Shown: positions 28,691 through 36,376 of the stretch, one piece after another | Layout: every line of letters begins with the position of its first letter | Position numbering within the stretch: position 1 is the first letter of the stretch | Source: a virus | IMG/VR virus record: IMGVR_UViG_3300048838_001248 | Span: 64,001-102,208 of that record | Reading direction: 5' to 3' (one strand) | Length of the DNA: 38,208 bases | Made by a program: the position numbers and the translations under genes | Notes under the pieces: generated by a model | Database searches by the model: none | Told to the model about the DNA's origin: nothing | What the model saw: the letters and a program-made list of their open reading frames with translations, nothing else

Positions 28691-28885
28691 CTATTTTTCA
28701 ATCCTTTTGTGGTTTTTTAACCACTGTTCAATATAAGCATTGTCATTACTCACAAAACCATCATGACAATCGACCTGAAAATCTCTTACAAGTTTTTGTA
28801 AATCGTCAATAGTTAAAAAATAACCACTAACATATTTTTCATCTTTACCTTCTTCAACTACAATTTTACTCTCTAAAATAATCAT
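28691..28885 (-). CDS. Hypothetical protein, 64 aa
   Basis: MIILESKIVVEEGKDEKYVS..., then FLTIDDLQKLVRDFQVDCHDG. Small alpha/beta domain, TAG stop. Its own promoter box is 16 nt upstream. No family recognised. Confidence 0.6.
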   Translation of the reverse strand: MIILESKIVVEEGKDEKYVSGYFLTIDDLQKLVRDFQVDCHDGFVSNDNAYIEQWLKNHKRIEK

Positions 28886-28900
28886 GGTCAGTAAATTTTA

Positions 28901-28909
28901 CATAAATAC
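28901..28909 (-). promoter_or_regulatory. Promoter box GTATTTATG
   Basis: 16 nt before the 28885 start. Confidence 0.55.
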
Positions 28910-28944
28910 TGACCATGATAAAAAAGATTATAATTTTTTATAAA

Positions 28945-31596
28945 TTATCCACATTTTCCATAACCACACGCCATACAGGTTAAACATCCTTCTTTATATT
29001 CAAGATGGTCACTACCACAAACCGGGCAAACACCTTTACCTTTTTCACCGTCTTTGATATATCTTTTAATGACACGTGCTACACCATTTTTCCACGTATT
29101 TAAGTGGTCGGTATTAAGGTTTAATGAGTCAATCAAATGATAAACATAAATTATTGGCATTCCGTGTCTTAATACACTTGAAAATAGTTTAGCGTAATTC
29201 CAGTACTCAGGATTGAATGCATGATTAAGACCAGTATGAACCTGCTTATCGCCATTACTGTCAATATATTCAATATCATATCGCTTCCTTTTATTACCGT
29301 CTTTATCCTCAATAATGTTTTTAACGACTTCACACTCTTTTACATTACTTGGAAGGTTGCTTAATCCATTTTCTAACTTTCCAGTGAAAATTTCGTATGG
29401 TTTTCCATCACGCATACCAACAACAGCAATCCATTTTTCCAAATTATTTTGGAATCTATGTATTTCACCCTTTAATCTCTTGGGACGTTTAGGTGCATGA
29501 TTTTCCTGAAACTCGGATTTGGTTTCCTTTTGTGAAACCAGCACACCGCTACGACTACCATCACGATAAACAGTAATGCCTTTACAACCACTTTGCCAAC
29601 CTGTTTCATATACTTTGGCTACGGTTTCTTCGGTAACGTCTTCAGGAAGATTAACGGTAACACTAATGCTGTGGTCAACATGTTTTTGAACCCTACCCTG
29701 CATTTCAACCTTTTTAACCCAATCAACATCATTTGAAGTTGCCTTATAATAAGGAGACTTTTTAACGATTTCATCAAGTTGTTGCTTTGACATGGATTTA
29801 ACCACATCAATACTATAACCATTAATTTCTAACCACATTTCGAATTTGTGATGAAATACTGGATATTCCATCCATGCAATGCCTTCATCATCAACGAAAT
29901 CAATTCTAACATCCTTTTCCTGTGGATTGATTTTACGTCTACGCATGTACACAGGTAAGAATGCTGGTTCAATACCTGATGTTGTTTGTGTCATTAAAGA
30001 GACTGTCCCGGTTGGTGCAATAGTAAGCAAGGCAATATTTCTACGACCATACTTAACCATATTTTTATACAATTCTTCGTCTTCATTGAATAATCTTTCA
30101 ATGAACGGGTTTTCCTTTTCCCTATCCCAATCATAAATTGGAAATGCACCACGTTCTTTTGCCATGATAACTGACGACCAATATGCTTGCAATTTCAGTG
30201 TCTTATGAACTTCCTCACTGAAATCAGTTGCTTTGTCAGTGCCATACCTAAGTCCCATTGCAGCAATCATATCACCTTCACCTGTAACACCCAAACCAGT
30301 TCTACGACCCTTTACGGTCATTTCTCTTATCTTTTCCCAGAGGTTAATTTCATATAACTTAATGAATTCGTCTTCCGGGTCTGATTTAATTTTATTGAGA
30401 ATAGCATCTATCTTTTCAAGTTCAAGGTCAATAATATCATCCATATATCGTTGCGCAATGACCACATCACTTTTAAATAAATCCCAATCAAAATAAGCAT
30501 CGGGAGTAAAGGGATTTACAACATATCCAAATAAGTTAAGAGCAAGTAATCTACAACTATCGTTTGGACACAAAGGTATTTCACCGCAAGGATTAGTTGA
30601 TGTTGTTCTGAAGCCTTCATGTGTATAACAATCGGGAATACTTTCATTCATAACCGCATCCCAAAAAAGAATACCGGGTTCTGCAGATTTCCAAGCGTTA
30701 AATATTATTTTTTTCCAAAGTTTTTTAGCATCGGTTTTTTTCACATATCCAATATTCTTACCGTATTTGTCTTGTACTGGATATATCTTATCATACTCAG
30801 CATTTAAATGAAATTCCTGCATAGAAAAAAGATACATTGTTGCATCTTCCTGCTCTGACATTATTTTAAATAAATCCAAGGGATATGTTTGCACAAAATG
30901 AGTTTCGTCTCTAACTGCTCTCATGAACTCATCTGTAATCTTTACCGAAACATTTGCACCAGTAACTTTACCAGCACTTAATTTAGCATCAATGAATGCT
31001 TCTGCATCTGGATGTTTTATTGAAATACTTTCCATTAACGCACCTCTTCTGCCGTCCTGTGCAACTTCTTTAGTACTATTTGAGTATCTTTCCATGAAAG
31101 GTACTACACCTGTACTTGTTATTGCACTATTTTTCACCGGACTTCCGGCAGGACGAATAAATGAAAGGTCTAATCCAACACCACCACGTCTTTTCTGTAG
31201 CTGAACCATTTCTTGGTCAAGTTTCATTATTCCACCATAGCTGTCACTATCCTTTGTGTTTCCAATAACAAAACAATTCGATAAAGACACTACTTGAAAA
31301 TCATTACCAATGCCAGACATCGGTGAACCTTGTGGTACAATTCTTTTAAAATTCTTTAGTGTTTGGTAAATTTCTTCTTCATTAAGAGGGTTGGGATATT
31401 TTGATTCGATTCTTGCAAGTTCTTTTGCAATTCTTCGATGCATGTCATCCGGGGTTAATTCGTAGTAATTTTTTTCATCTTTTAAGCAATACTTTTTCAT
31501 CCAAACATCGGCTGCTAAACCATCTCCTTTAAAATACAGAGAAGTAGCGTTTTCAACCTCTTGTCTGGAAAAACTTTTCAAATTTTTTTCCGTCAT
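28945..31596 (-). CDS. nrdJ: Class II (adenosylcobalamin) ribonucleotide reductase NrdJ
   Basis: 883 aa, full length. Reduces ribonucleotides to deoxynucleotides using B12. Visible: first active-site Cys in LSNCFVIGN, the substrate/phosphate region RRGGVGLDLSFIRPAGSP, the radical Cys and Glu in NPCGEIPLC, the PTGTVSLMTQTTSGIEP loop, and a C-terminal zinc ribbon CPVCGSDHLEY ... CMACGYGKCG that is typical of NrdJ. No separate radical-generating subunit is needed, so it works in any oxygen level if B12 is available. It would supply dNTPs for phage replication. Confidence 0.95.
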   Translation of the reverse strand: MTEKNLKSFSRQEVENATSLYFKGDGLAADVWMKKYCLKDEKNYYELTPDDMHRRIAKELARIESKYPNPLNEEEIYQTLKNFKRIVPQGSPMSGIGNDFQVVSLSNCFVIGNTKDSDSYGGIMKLDQEMVQLQKRRGGVGLDLSFIRPAGSPVKNSAITSTGVVPFMERYSNSTKEVAQDGRRGALMESISIKHPDAEAFIDAKLSAGKVTGANVSVKITDEFMRAVRDETHFVQTYPLDLFKIMSEQEDATMYLFSMQEFHLNAEYDKIYPVQDKYGKNIGYVKKTDAKKLWKKIIFNAWKSAEPGILFWDAVMNESIPDCYTHEGFRTTSTNPCGEIPLCPNDSCRLLALNLFGYVVNPFTPDAYFDWDLFKSDVVIAQRYMDDIIDLELEKIDAILNKIKSDPEDEFIKLYEINLWEKIREMTVKGRRTGLGVTGEGDMIAAMGLRYGTDKATDFSEEVHKTLKLQAYWSSVIMAKERGAFPIYDWDREKENPFIERLFNEDEELYKNMVKYGRRNIALLTIAPTGTVSLMTQTTSGIEPAFLPVYMRRRKINPQEKDVRIDFVDDEGIAWMEYPVFHHKFEMWLEINGYSIDVVKSMSKQQLDEIVKKSPYYKATSNDVDWVKKVEMQGRVQKHVDHSISVTVNLPEDVTEETVAKVYETGWQSGCKGITVYRDGSRSGVLVSQKETKSEFQENHAPKRPKRLKGEIHRFQNNLEKWIAVVGMRDGKPYEIFTGKLENGLSNLPSNVKECEVVKNIIEDKDGNKRKRYDIEYIDSNGDKQVHTGLNHAFNPEYWNYAKLFSSVLRHGMPIIYVYHLIDSLNLNTDHLNTWKNGVARVIKRYIKDGEKGKGVCPVCGSDHLEYKEGCLTCMACGYGKCG

Positions 31597-31648
31597 AAAA
31601 TAATAATTTTTTATAAAATTTATGTTTACAAATATATGGATAGGTTAC

Positions 31649-31657
31649 CATAAATAC
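31649..31657 (-). promoter_or_regulatory. Promoter box GTATTTATG
   Basis: 53 nt before the NrdJ start. Confidence 0.5.
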
Positions 31658-31726
31658 AAGGTTTTATAAAAAAACTGGAATAAACTTTTAATAAATTTTC
31701 AAGTCTTTAGTTCACATATTTTTACG

Positions 31727-31752
31727 AAAAAAGGGATGCTAATTAGCATCCC
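31727..31752 (-). terminator. Rho-independent terminator
   Basis: Perfect 20-nt palindrome GGGATGCTAATTAGCATCCC followed by TTTTTT on the minus strand; ends the small VWA gene. Confidence 0.85.
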
Positions 31753-31787
31753 TTAAAAAAACGGAAATAGATACGAAAACAGAAAAA

Positions 31788-32558
31788 TTATTGTTGATTT
31801 ATATTACTTGTTCCTGTGGTATATGTGATGTCAACTGAACCATTATCTTCGGGTTCATTATCATCCTTATCGTCAATAAGTTTTTTTGACATTTTCTTAA
31901 AATTGTCTGAAGTACTACTCATTGACCTATAACTCATGCTTGCATCATTTAATGTTGCAGTCATATTCATGACACCTACAGAGTCTGCGGTATAGGTGAA
32001 AGTATTCCCGGCACTAATTCCGAATGATGTCCCAACAGAAAATGCGTCTTGATTTGCAGCGAGATAAATGAAATTCCAATCATCTTCTTCACAACTCTTA
32101 ATAAGTTTTTTAATTGTTTCGAGATTGTATTCATGACTTGCATTTTCGTGACCATCGGTAACAACACAAACAAGCACTTTTGCTGGTGCTTCTTTTCCAA
32201 GTTTAATAAAATTTTGTTTCTCAGAATTAATTGTTTTACCAATTGCATCATAAAGTGCAGTAGTGCCCCTCGGATACCAATCTTTTTTTGTTAGTTCTTC
32301 TGCTTTTTTGATGTCTACATTATCATAAATCAATTCGTATTTGTCATCAAAAAGTGCAATAGTAATTGTAGCCTCATCAGGCAATTCTTTTTGTTTTTTC
32401 AGAAATGTATTAAAACCACCAATGCTGTCATCCATTATACTGGACATTGAGCCACTGCGGTCTAAAATACAAATGATGTGAGTTTTTTCATTTGAAGAAA
32501 CTATTTCTTCGGTAACTGTTGTTGTAACAGTAGTTGTTACTTTTTTCTTTTTAGCCAT
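31788..32558 (-). CDS. Small VWA-domain protein (TerY-like)
   Basis: 256 aa. After a Lys/Thr-rich start (MAKKKKVTTTVTTTVTEEIV), a VWA domain with MIDAS DRSGS (33-37), GTTALYDAI (T99/T100) and VTDGHENAS (D135). Length and motif spacing resemble TerY/stand-alone bacterial VWA proteins. The C-terminal 80 residues are Ser/Asp-rich and likely disordered. Cytoplasmic. A metal-dependent protein-binding module. Confidence 0.85.
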   Translation of the reverse strand: MAKKKKVTTTVTTTVTEEIVSSNEKTHIICILDRSGSMSSIMDDSIGGFNTFLKKQKELPDEATITIALFDDKYELIYDNVDIKKAEELTKKDWYPRGTTALYDAIGKTINSEKQNFIKLGKEAPAKVLVCVVTDGHENASHEYNLETIKKLIKSCEEDDWNFIYLAANQDAFSVGTSFGISAGNTFTYTADSVGVMNMTATLNDASMSYRSMSSTSDNFKKMSKKLIDDKDDNEPEDNGSVDITYTTGTSNINQQ

Positions 32559-32690
32559 TTCTCATATACTTATGCTTTTAAAGTTATTTTGAACAAATAT
32601 ATATTATTTTTATTTAAAATGCAAGGTTATTTTTATTTAGACTAAATAAAAATAATATTACGTTGATTTTCAATAGAATATAAAATAAAA

Positions 32691-32713
32691 AAACCGGGTG
32701 ATTTACCCGGTTT
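32691..32713 (-). terminator. Rho-independent terminator
   Basis: AAACCGGGT-AAATC-ACCCGGTTT with T-run; ends the GHKL ATPase gene. Confidence 0.85.
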
Positions 32714-32735
32714 TTCAATATAAAATAACGATTAA

Positions 32736-34382
32736 CTATTCTTTGGAATTCAAATTTCTGCGTAGGAAATTACTCCAAGTACGAATTAATTCATCGATTT
32801 GATTTAGGTCATCAGTATATAATTCCTGACGAGATGCCAGAGCAAACGAGTGAAGCATATCAAGCATGAATTTTTGCCCCTGCCTATCAAGTCTCGCAAA
32901 TTCAAAGTAGAATCCGTGGTCAACATTGATACGCACCAAGAACTTACCATTACCCTGATGATGTGCATTGAAAAACGAAGCGTCTTCACCGAAGTTCACG
33001 AAATCCACGTCTATTTTATTAAACGTTTTTTTGTTTCGTGGTTTATCCTCTTTTTTTCTTTCCCTTTTATCTTTCTCAACTTCAGGTTCGTCTTCAACTC
33101 CTTCGATTTTTTCCTTTTTAATTGGGTTTCCGTTTTTATCGGTTAACACCGTAGGAGTATTTTTATTGTCGTTTTTCTGTTTGACAATACTTTTAATGTT
33201 TTTCAATACATCTTCATCAACTTCCTCAGAAGATTCAGGCATTGTTTTTCTCTTTTCTGATTTACAATATTTAACTGCTTCTGTGACATCATGCTGCATT
33301 AAATTAGTCAAACTTTGTGGTAATATGATTCTGTTTTTCATTACGTTTGTTTTGAAAACTTCGTCAAATTTACCGTCAAAAAGAAGTTCCGCACGGAAAT
33401 TTCCTTGCCAACTTGAATATTTATCGATACCACTAAAATCAAATCTTTCTGCTTCCATGATTTGTCTGTGATTACGCATCACATAAAAACCATTATTTCT
33501 ACCGTTAAGTTTTTCTGTGGGGTATAAGGTTTCGAGTGCTGGGTCAACATAATAATATCTCACCACAATCTCAGCAAGTTGACCATCAACATCAAATTGA
33601 TATTTTTGATTGGTGACATTGCTATTTAGAATGATTGTTCCTTTCAAATCAGCACCCATTGGGTCAATCATTTCTACTTTGGTGTCGTTCAGTACAAATG
33701 ATATTTTTTTCACACCGTTCTTTCCAGAAATGTACGAACGATAAGTTTTCCCAATCGCTTTCAACAGTTGGTTATCGAATTGTGTTTTATTTCGATTGGA
33801 AATTCTATCTAATTTATAGATTTCGAGAATTGTCCCGGTTGAATTACCAAGCATTTGTTTGAAATACCTGATTTCATCCTGATTTGCTTTTTCGATTGAA
33901 ACGAATTTCCACGATTTTTCTTTTATCGCAATATCTAAATCGAAAATACCACACACATAATTATCATCACTGTGTTTGGTTATGATTTTAAAACCACGAC
34001 CTAATGATATTGATGCAGAATTGAGACCTACACCGAAGTATCCTAATTCACCATCACGGATTTTGCTGGTTTCTGAACCGAGTTTAAGTGCCTCGGTTAG
34101 AATTTTTTCTGTCATACCAACACCATCATCAATAATGCAAATACGACCCTTACCATCGCTACCAAATTTTGTGGTAATAGTAATTTCGGGTTTTTTAGTG
34201 CCGTTGATAACAACAGCATCGACTGAATTATCGATAATATCAAGAATTGCCTGATAATTATCGTAACCCATGTCACGAAGAGATTCTAATAAACGTGGAT
34301 TTGGAGTTGCATCGACAAGATGCCTGTCTGTGGTAGTTGCGTACTGTTCTTCAGCAACGTTACCGTTTTCTGTTTTTAACAT
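32736..34382 (-). CDS. GHKL ATPase
   Basis: 548 aa from ATG at 34382 (an in-frame upstream ORF extension overlaps no promoter-supported start). GHKL nucleotide-binding motifs: N box AILDIIDNSVDAVV (D48...N52), G1 box IDDGVGM (85-90), and G2 box GELGYFGVGLNSASISLG (111-127). A transducer-like second domain follows, and then a long charged linker (EVEKDKRERKKEDKPRNKKT) and a C-terminal beta/alpha domain. Resembles MORC/Hsp90-type stand-alone ATPases rather than topoisomerases or MutL. TAG stop; VWA genes follow. Confidence 0.85.
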   Translation of the reverse strand: MLKTENGNVAEEQYATTTDRHLVDATPNPRLLESLRDMGYDNYQAILDIIDNSVDAVVINGTKKPEITITTKFGSDGKGRICIIDDGVGMTEKILTEALKLGSETSKIRDGELGYFGVGLNSASISLGRGFKIITKHSDDNYVCGIFDLDIAIKEKSWKFVSIEKANQDEIRYFKQMLGNSTGTILEIYKLDRISNRNKTQFDNQLLKAIGKTYRSYISGKNGVKKISFVLNDTKVEMIDPMGADLKGTIILNSNVTNQKYQFDVDGQLAEIVVRYYYVDPALETLYPTEKLNGRNNGFYVMRNHRQIMEAERFDFSGIDKYSSWQGNFRAELLFDGKFDEVFKTNVMKNRIILPQSLTNLMQHDVTEAVKYCKSEKRKTMPESSEEVDEDVLKNIKSIVKQKNDNKNTPTVLTDKNGNPIKKEKIEGVEDEPEVEKDKRERKKEDKPRNKKTFNKIDVDFVNFGEDASFFNAHHQGNGKFLVRINVDHGFYFEFARLDRQGQKFMLDMLHSFALASRQELYTDDLNQIDELIRTWSNFLRRNLNSKE

Positions 34383-34493
34383 ATATTGTTTATTTAATGT
34401 CCGAATACTATATTCGAACTTCTGTGCAAATATATAAACAATAAATGTAACCACCAAATATTTAGGTGATTATTTTTAAAAAATTTTAAATTG

Positions 34494-34578
34494 TGAGGGT
34501 AGAGGGATTCGAACCCCCTGAGTATCAAAGTATTGGATTTACAGTCCAACGCCACTCCACCATCGTAGCCGTACCCTC
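34494..34578 (-). tRNA. tRNA-Tyr(GTA): tRNA-Tyr(GTA)
   Basis: Acceptor GAGGGTA/TACCCTC, stem TTGGA/TCCAA, loop CTGTAAA, class II arm, discriminator A. Confidence 0.94.
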
Positions 34579-34581
34579 ATT

Positions 34582-34654
34582 GTGCATCCGACAGGGTTCG
34601 AACCTGTGTCACCTGATTAAGAGTCAGGAGCATAACCACTTTGCTACGGATGCA
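34582..34654 (-). tRNA. tRNA-Lys(CTT): tRNA-Lys(CTT)
   Basis: Acceptor TGCATCC/GGATGCA, stem CCTGA/TCAGG, loop CTCTTAA, ordinary variable loop. D-arm and anticodon arm nearly identical to the long-armed tRNA-Lys(TTT) at 34963-35044. Confidence 0.92.
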
Positions 34655-34717
34655 AGTTCCTCCTGTCCCTTCGGCAACGGTTATGTTGGTGCACCAACGC
34701 CCCTTTTCAGGAAGATG

Positions 34718-34796
34718 TGGAAATGGTAGGACTCGAACCTACATGCCGAAGCGGGAGTTTTACAGACTCTTGGGTATTCCAGCACCCAACATTTCC
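34718..34796 (-). tRNA. tRNA-Tyr(GTA): tRNA-Tyr(GTA), second copy
   Basis: Acceptor GGAAATG/CATTTCC, stem AGAGT/ACTCC with an end mismatch, loop CTGTAAA, short class II arm. A perfect GTTGGTGCACCAAC palindrome (34685-34698) lies just downstream. Confidence 0.9.
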
Positions 34797-34802
34797 AATT
34801 TG

Positions 34803-34871
34803 TGCCCAAGGCAGGGGTCGAACCTACGACACAATTCCAAGACGGTTTGTGTCTCCAAACAAGGACATTTG
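34803..34871 (-). pseudogene. Degenerate tRNA-like element
   Basis: Has a T-arm (GTAGG-TTCGACC-CCTGC) and 3' acceptor strand (CTTGGGC A), a D-arm-like hairpin CCAAA/TTTGG and an anticodon-like hairpin GACACAA/TTGTGTC with a 12-nt loop containing CTTGGAA (Pro UGG if functional). No matching 5' acceptor strand exists. Confidence 0.5.
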
Positions 34872-34956
34872 GTGGGATTGGTGGGATTCGAACCCACTCA
34901 GCCGATGGCACTTGTTTTACAGACAAGCCTAACTCTCCAACGTTAGCGCACTCCCA
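34872..34956 (-). tRNA. tRNA-Tyr(GTA): tRNA-Tyr(GTA), third copy
   Basis: Acceptor TGGGAGT/AATCCCA with one mismatch, stem CTTGT/ACAAG, loop CTGTAAA, class II arm. Confidence 0.88.
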
Positions 34957-34962
34957 AATTTG

Positions 34963-35044
34963 TGTATTCGGTGGGATTCGAACCCACGTTGTACTTTCGT
35001 ACCCTGATTAAAAGTCAGGAGCATAACCACTTTGCTACGAATAC
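34963..35044 (-). tRNA. tRNA-Lys(TTT): tRNA-Lys(TTT) with extra variable arm
   Basis: Acceptor GTATTCG/CGAATAC, stem CCTGA/TCAGG, loop CTTTTAA. The variable region contains an added hairpin GTAC-GAAA-GTAC, normally absent from tRNA-Lys. Confidence 0.9.
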
Positions 35045-35097
35045 GTTTGGATATTTCAGTTATCTTGGATACAGAAAATTCCTAAACTCTACCTCAG

Positions 35098-35168
35098 TGC
35101 ACCCGGTAGGAATCGAACCTACGTCATCTGGTTAAAAGCCAGAGGCATATCCCCTTTGCTACGAGTAC
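35098..35168 (-). tRNA. tRNA-Lys(TTT): tRNA-Lys(TTT)
   Basis: Acceptor GTACTCG/CGGGTGC, stem TCTGG/CCAGA, loop CTTTTAA, discriminator A. Confidence 0.92.
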
Positions 35169-35220
35169 ATGTCTACTTTTTTTGGGACATTGGACTAAAA
35201 AGTAGTAAAAACCCTAAAAG

Positions 35221-35293
35221 TGCGCCCGATGGGACTCGAACCCATAACTCCCACATTAAAAGTGTGGTACTCTACCAATTGAGTTACGAGCGC
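35221..35293 (-). tRNA. tRNA-Lys(TTT): tRNA-Lys(TTT)
   Basis: Acceptor GCGCTCG/CGGGCGC, stem CCACA/TGTGG, loop CTTTTAA, discriminator A. Confidence 0.94.
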
Positions 35294-35312
35294 AATTACA
35301 TATCGACAGTGG

Positions 35313-35396
35313 TTCACCTGACGGGATTCGAACCCGCACACAGGGATTAAGATAGCATGTGCACTTCCCTTGCTCTCTCCATTGAGCCACAAGTGC
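35313..35396 (-). tRNA. tRNA-Lys(CTT)-like with 12-nt anticodon-loop insertion
   Basis: Acceptor GCACTTG/CAGGTGA (1:72 G.A), D-stem GCTC/GAGC, anticodon stem AGGGA/TCCCT, T-arm GCGGG-TTCGAAT-CCCGT. The anticodon loop is 19 nt instead of 7; its 3' end ATCTTAA would be a normal CUU loop after removal of AGTGCACATGCT. Confidence 0.6.
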
Positions 35397-35620
35397 TGCC
35401 GATATGTCTACTAACATCATTACTCACCTCAACTACTAATTTACTTTACTAATGTGTTTCCAGTTCTCATGCCTGTCAGAACCTTCCTCTGCTCATGTTT
35501 TTTTGGTTGCCCATGCTATCGTTACACTTAAACCTTTCACACACTTTCCAATAACATTTCATATTGGTTTTCACTCTGCTTTCAAATTTTAAATATTTTT
35601 CAAAGAACATATAAAACAAA
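35397..35620 (-). other. Transcribed spacer of the Lys/Tyr array
   Basis: Between the attenuator terminator and the first tRNA. The only ORF is a 28-codon frame, 35476-35562 (MKCYWKVCERFKC...), with no further support. No clear hairpins with T-runs. Probably leader RNA removed by processing. Confidence 0.4.
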
Positions 35621-35646
35621 AAACCCGACTCTTACGAATCGGGTTT
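35621..35646 (-). terminator. Attenuator terminator of the Lys/Tyr tRNA array
   Basis: AAACCCGA/TCGGGTTT with a 10-nt loop followed by TTTTTTG. Its 5' arm plus loop (CCCGATTCGTAAGAGT, 35643-35628) is complementary to ACTCTTATGAGAATCGGG in the leader ORF (35715-35698). Confidence 0.82.
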
Positions 35647-35670
35647 CTGTCTGGTATAAAGTCATTACTT

Positions 35671-35760
35671 TTATATATCACTATTAGACATACCATTCCC
35701 GATTCTCATAAGAGTTTTCTTATAAGTTTTATAAAGATAATATGTGCTAAAAGTTCTCAT
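35671..35760 (-). CDS. Leader peptide of the Lys/Tyr tRNA array
   Basis: 29 codons, ATG at 35760, TAA. The segment STYYLYKTYKKT has four Tyr (all TAT) and three Lys codons (AAA, AAG) in 12 residues; the array downstream encodes only Tyr and Lys tRNAs. The ORF holds the antiterminator strand (35698-35715), which starts right after the Lys codons. ATAAGA-AAAC-TCTTAT (35723-35708) is an alternative hairpin formed by the control codons. The three mutually exclusive hairpins have the layout of the his/trp-type attenuators. Confidence 0.7.
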   Translation of the reverse strand: MRTFSTYYLYKTYKKTLMRIGNGMSNSDI

Positions 35761-35800
35761 TGTCTTTTTCTATTAAATTTTTCAGTTTACAAATGTATGA

Positions 35801-35832
35801 TATAAATACGAATAAAACAAATAAATGTTGCA
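35801..35832 (-). promoter_or_regulatory. Leader promoter TGCAACATTT / CGTATTTATA
   Basis: TGCAACATTT (35832-35823), 12 nt, CGTATTTATA (35810-35801), 40 nt before the leader ATG. Same layout as 26216-26246. Confidence 0.6.
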
Positions 35833-35849
35833 AAAAGTTTAAATTATTT

Positions 35850-36368
35850 TTATTTCACAAAATCTTCGTAATATTGAATTAATTGGTTTTCGTTTTCAAA
35901 GTATCTTATTTTATCTTCATTAGGACTGTAATTAACCATTTCTCTCCCCTTAATGACCAACCCATCATATCCTAATCTTAACATCTCATCTCTAACATTT
36001 GTCTTTGAATCAAATTCTCTTTTAGCATTAAAATAATCATTAATGCCTTTTTCTCTACCATAATTCACTGCTACTTGTTGTAAATATATTTCAGCATCGT
36101 TCCAACTATTAACAATTTTTGGATGTTTTGGTATTGCGCCCACAACAAAATAGACCTTACCATATTTCCTTGCCAATTCTTTATTTCCTAATGCTGCTGT
36201 ATATAAACCCTGACCAAAAGAAGCCATTCCATTATTTTCTTTACCTACTTCTTGCATACCCCTAAGTGTTACGTTTTGTCGTTTCCACTTTAAGTAATCT
36301 GCACGATTGTAGTCTTCGTTCAGAATATTTGAAATTTCTTCGTTAATTATATTCAGTATTTTGCTCAT
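35850..36368 (-). CDS. ADP-ribosyltransferase-like, Alt-like internal protein
   Basis: 172 aa. Possible capsid-targeting start MSKILNIINEEISNILNEDY, then VTLRGMQEVG, FGQGLYTAALGNKELARKYG, KVYFVVGAIPKHPKIVN, and LGYDGLVIKGREMVNYSPNE. The GxGLYTA turn followed by a small-aa strand and YDGLVxxxREMVNYSPxxIK-like C-terminus match the ADP-ribosyltransferase fold of phage and polymorphic toxins, with E in REMV as catalytic candidate. T4 Alt is an injected ADP-ribosyltransferase; a similar role is inferred. Exact substrate unknown. Confidence 0.6.
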   Translation of the reverse strand: MSKILNIINEEISNILNEDYNRADYLKWKRQNVTLRGMQEVGKENNGMASFGQGLYTAALGNKELARKYGKVYFVVGAIPKHPKIVNSWNDAEIYLQQVAVNYGREKGINDYFNAKREFDSKTNVRDEMLRLGYDGLVIKGREMVNYSPNEDKIRYFENENQLIQYYEDFVK

Positions 36369-36376
36369 ATTAATTA

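Noticed and set aside
31622-31787. Gene in the gap between RNR and the small VWA gene.
   Set aside because: No ORF over 30 codons with support; contains only the terminator and A/T-rich leader.
34493-35392. Many ORFs of 60-100 codons on both strands over the tRNA arrays.
   Set aside because: They are translations of tRNA genes (repeated GFEP/SNPR/GSSP-like strings from the T-arms).
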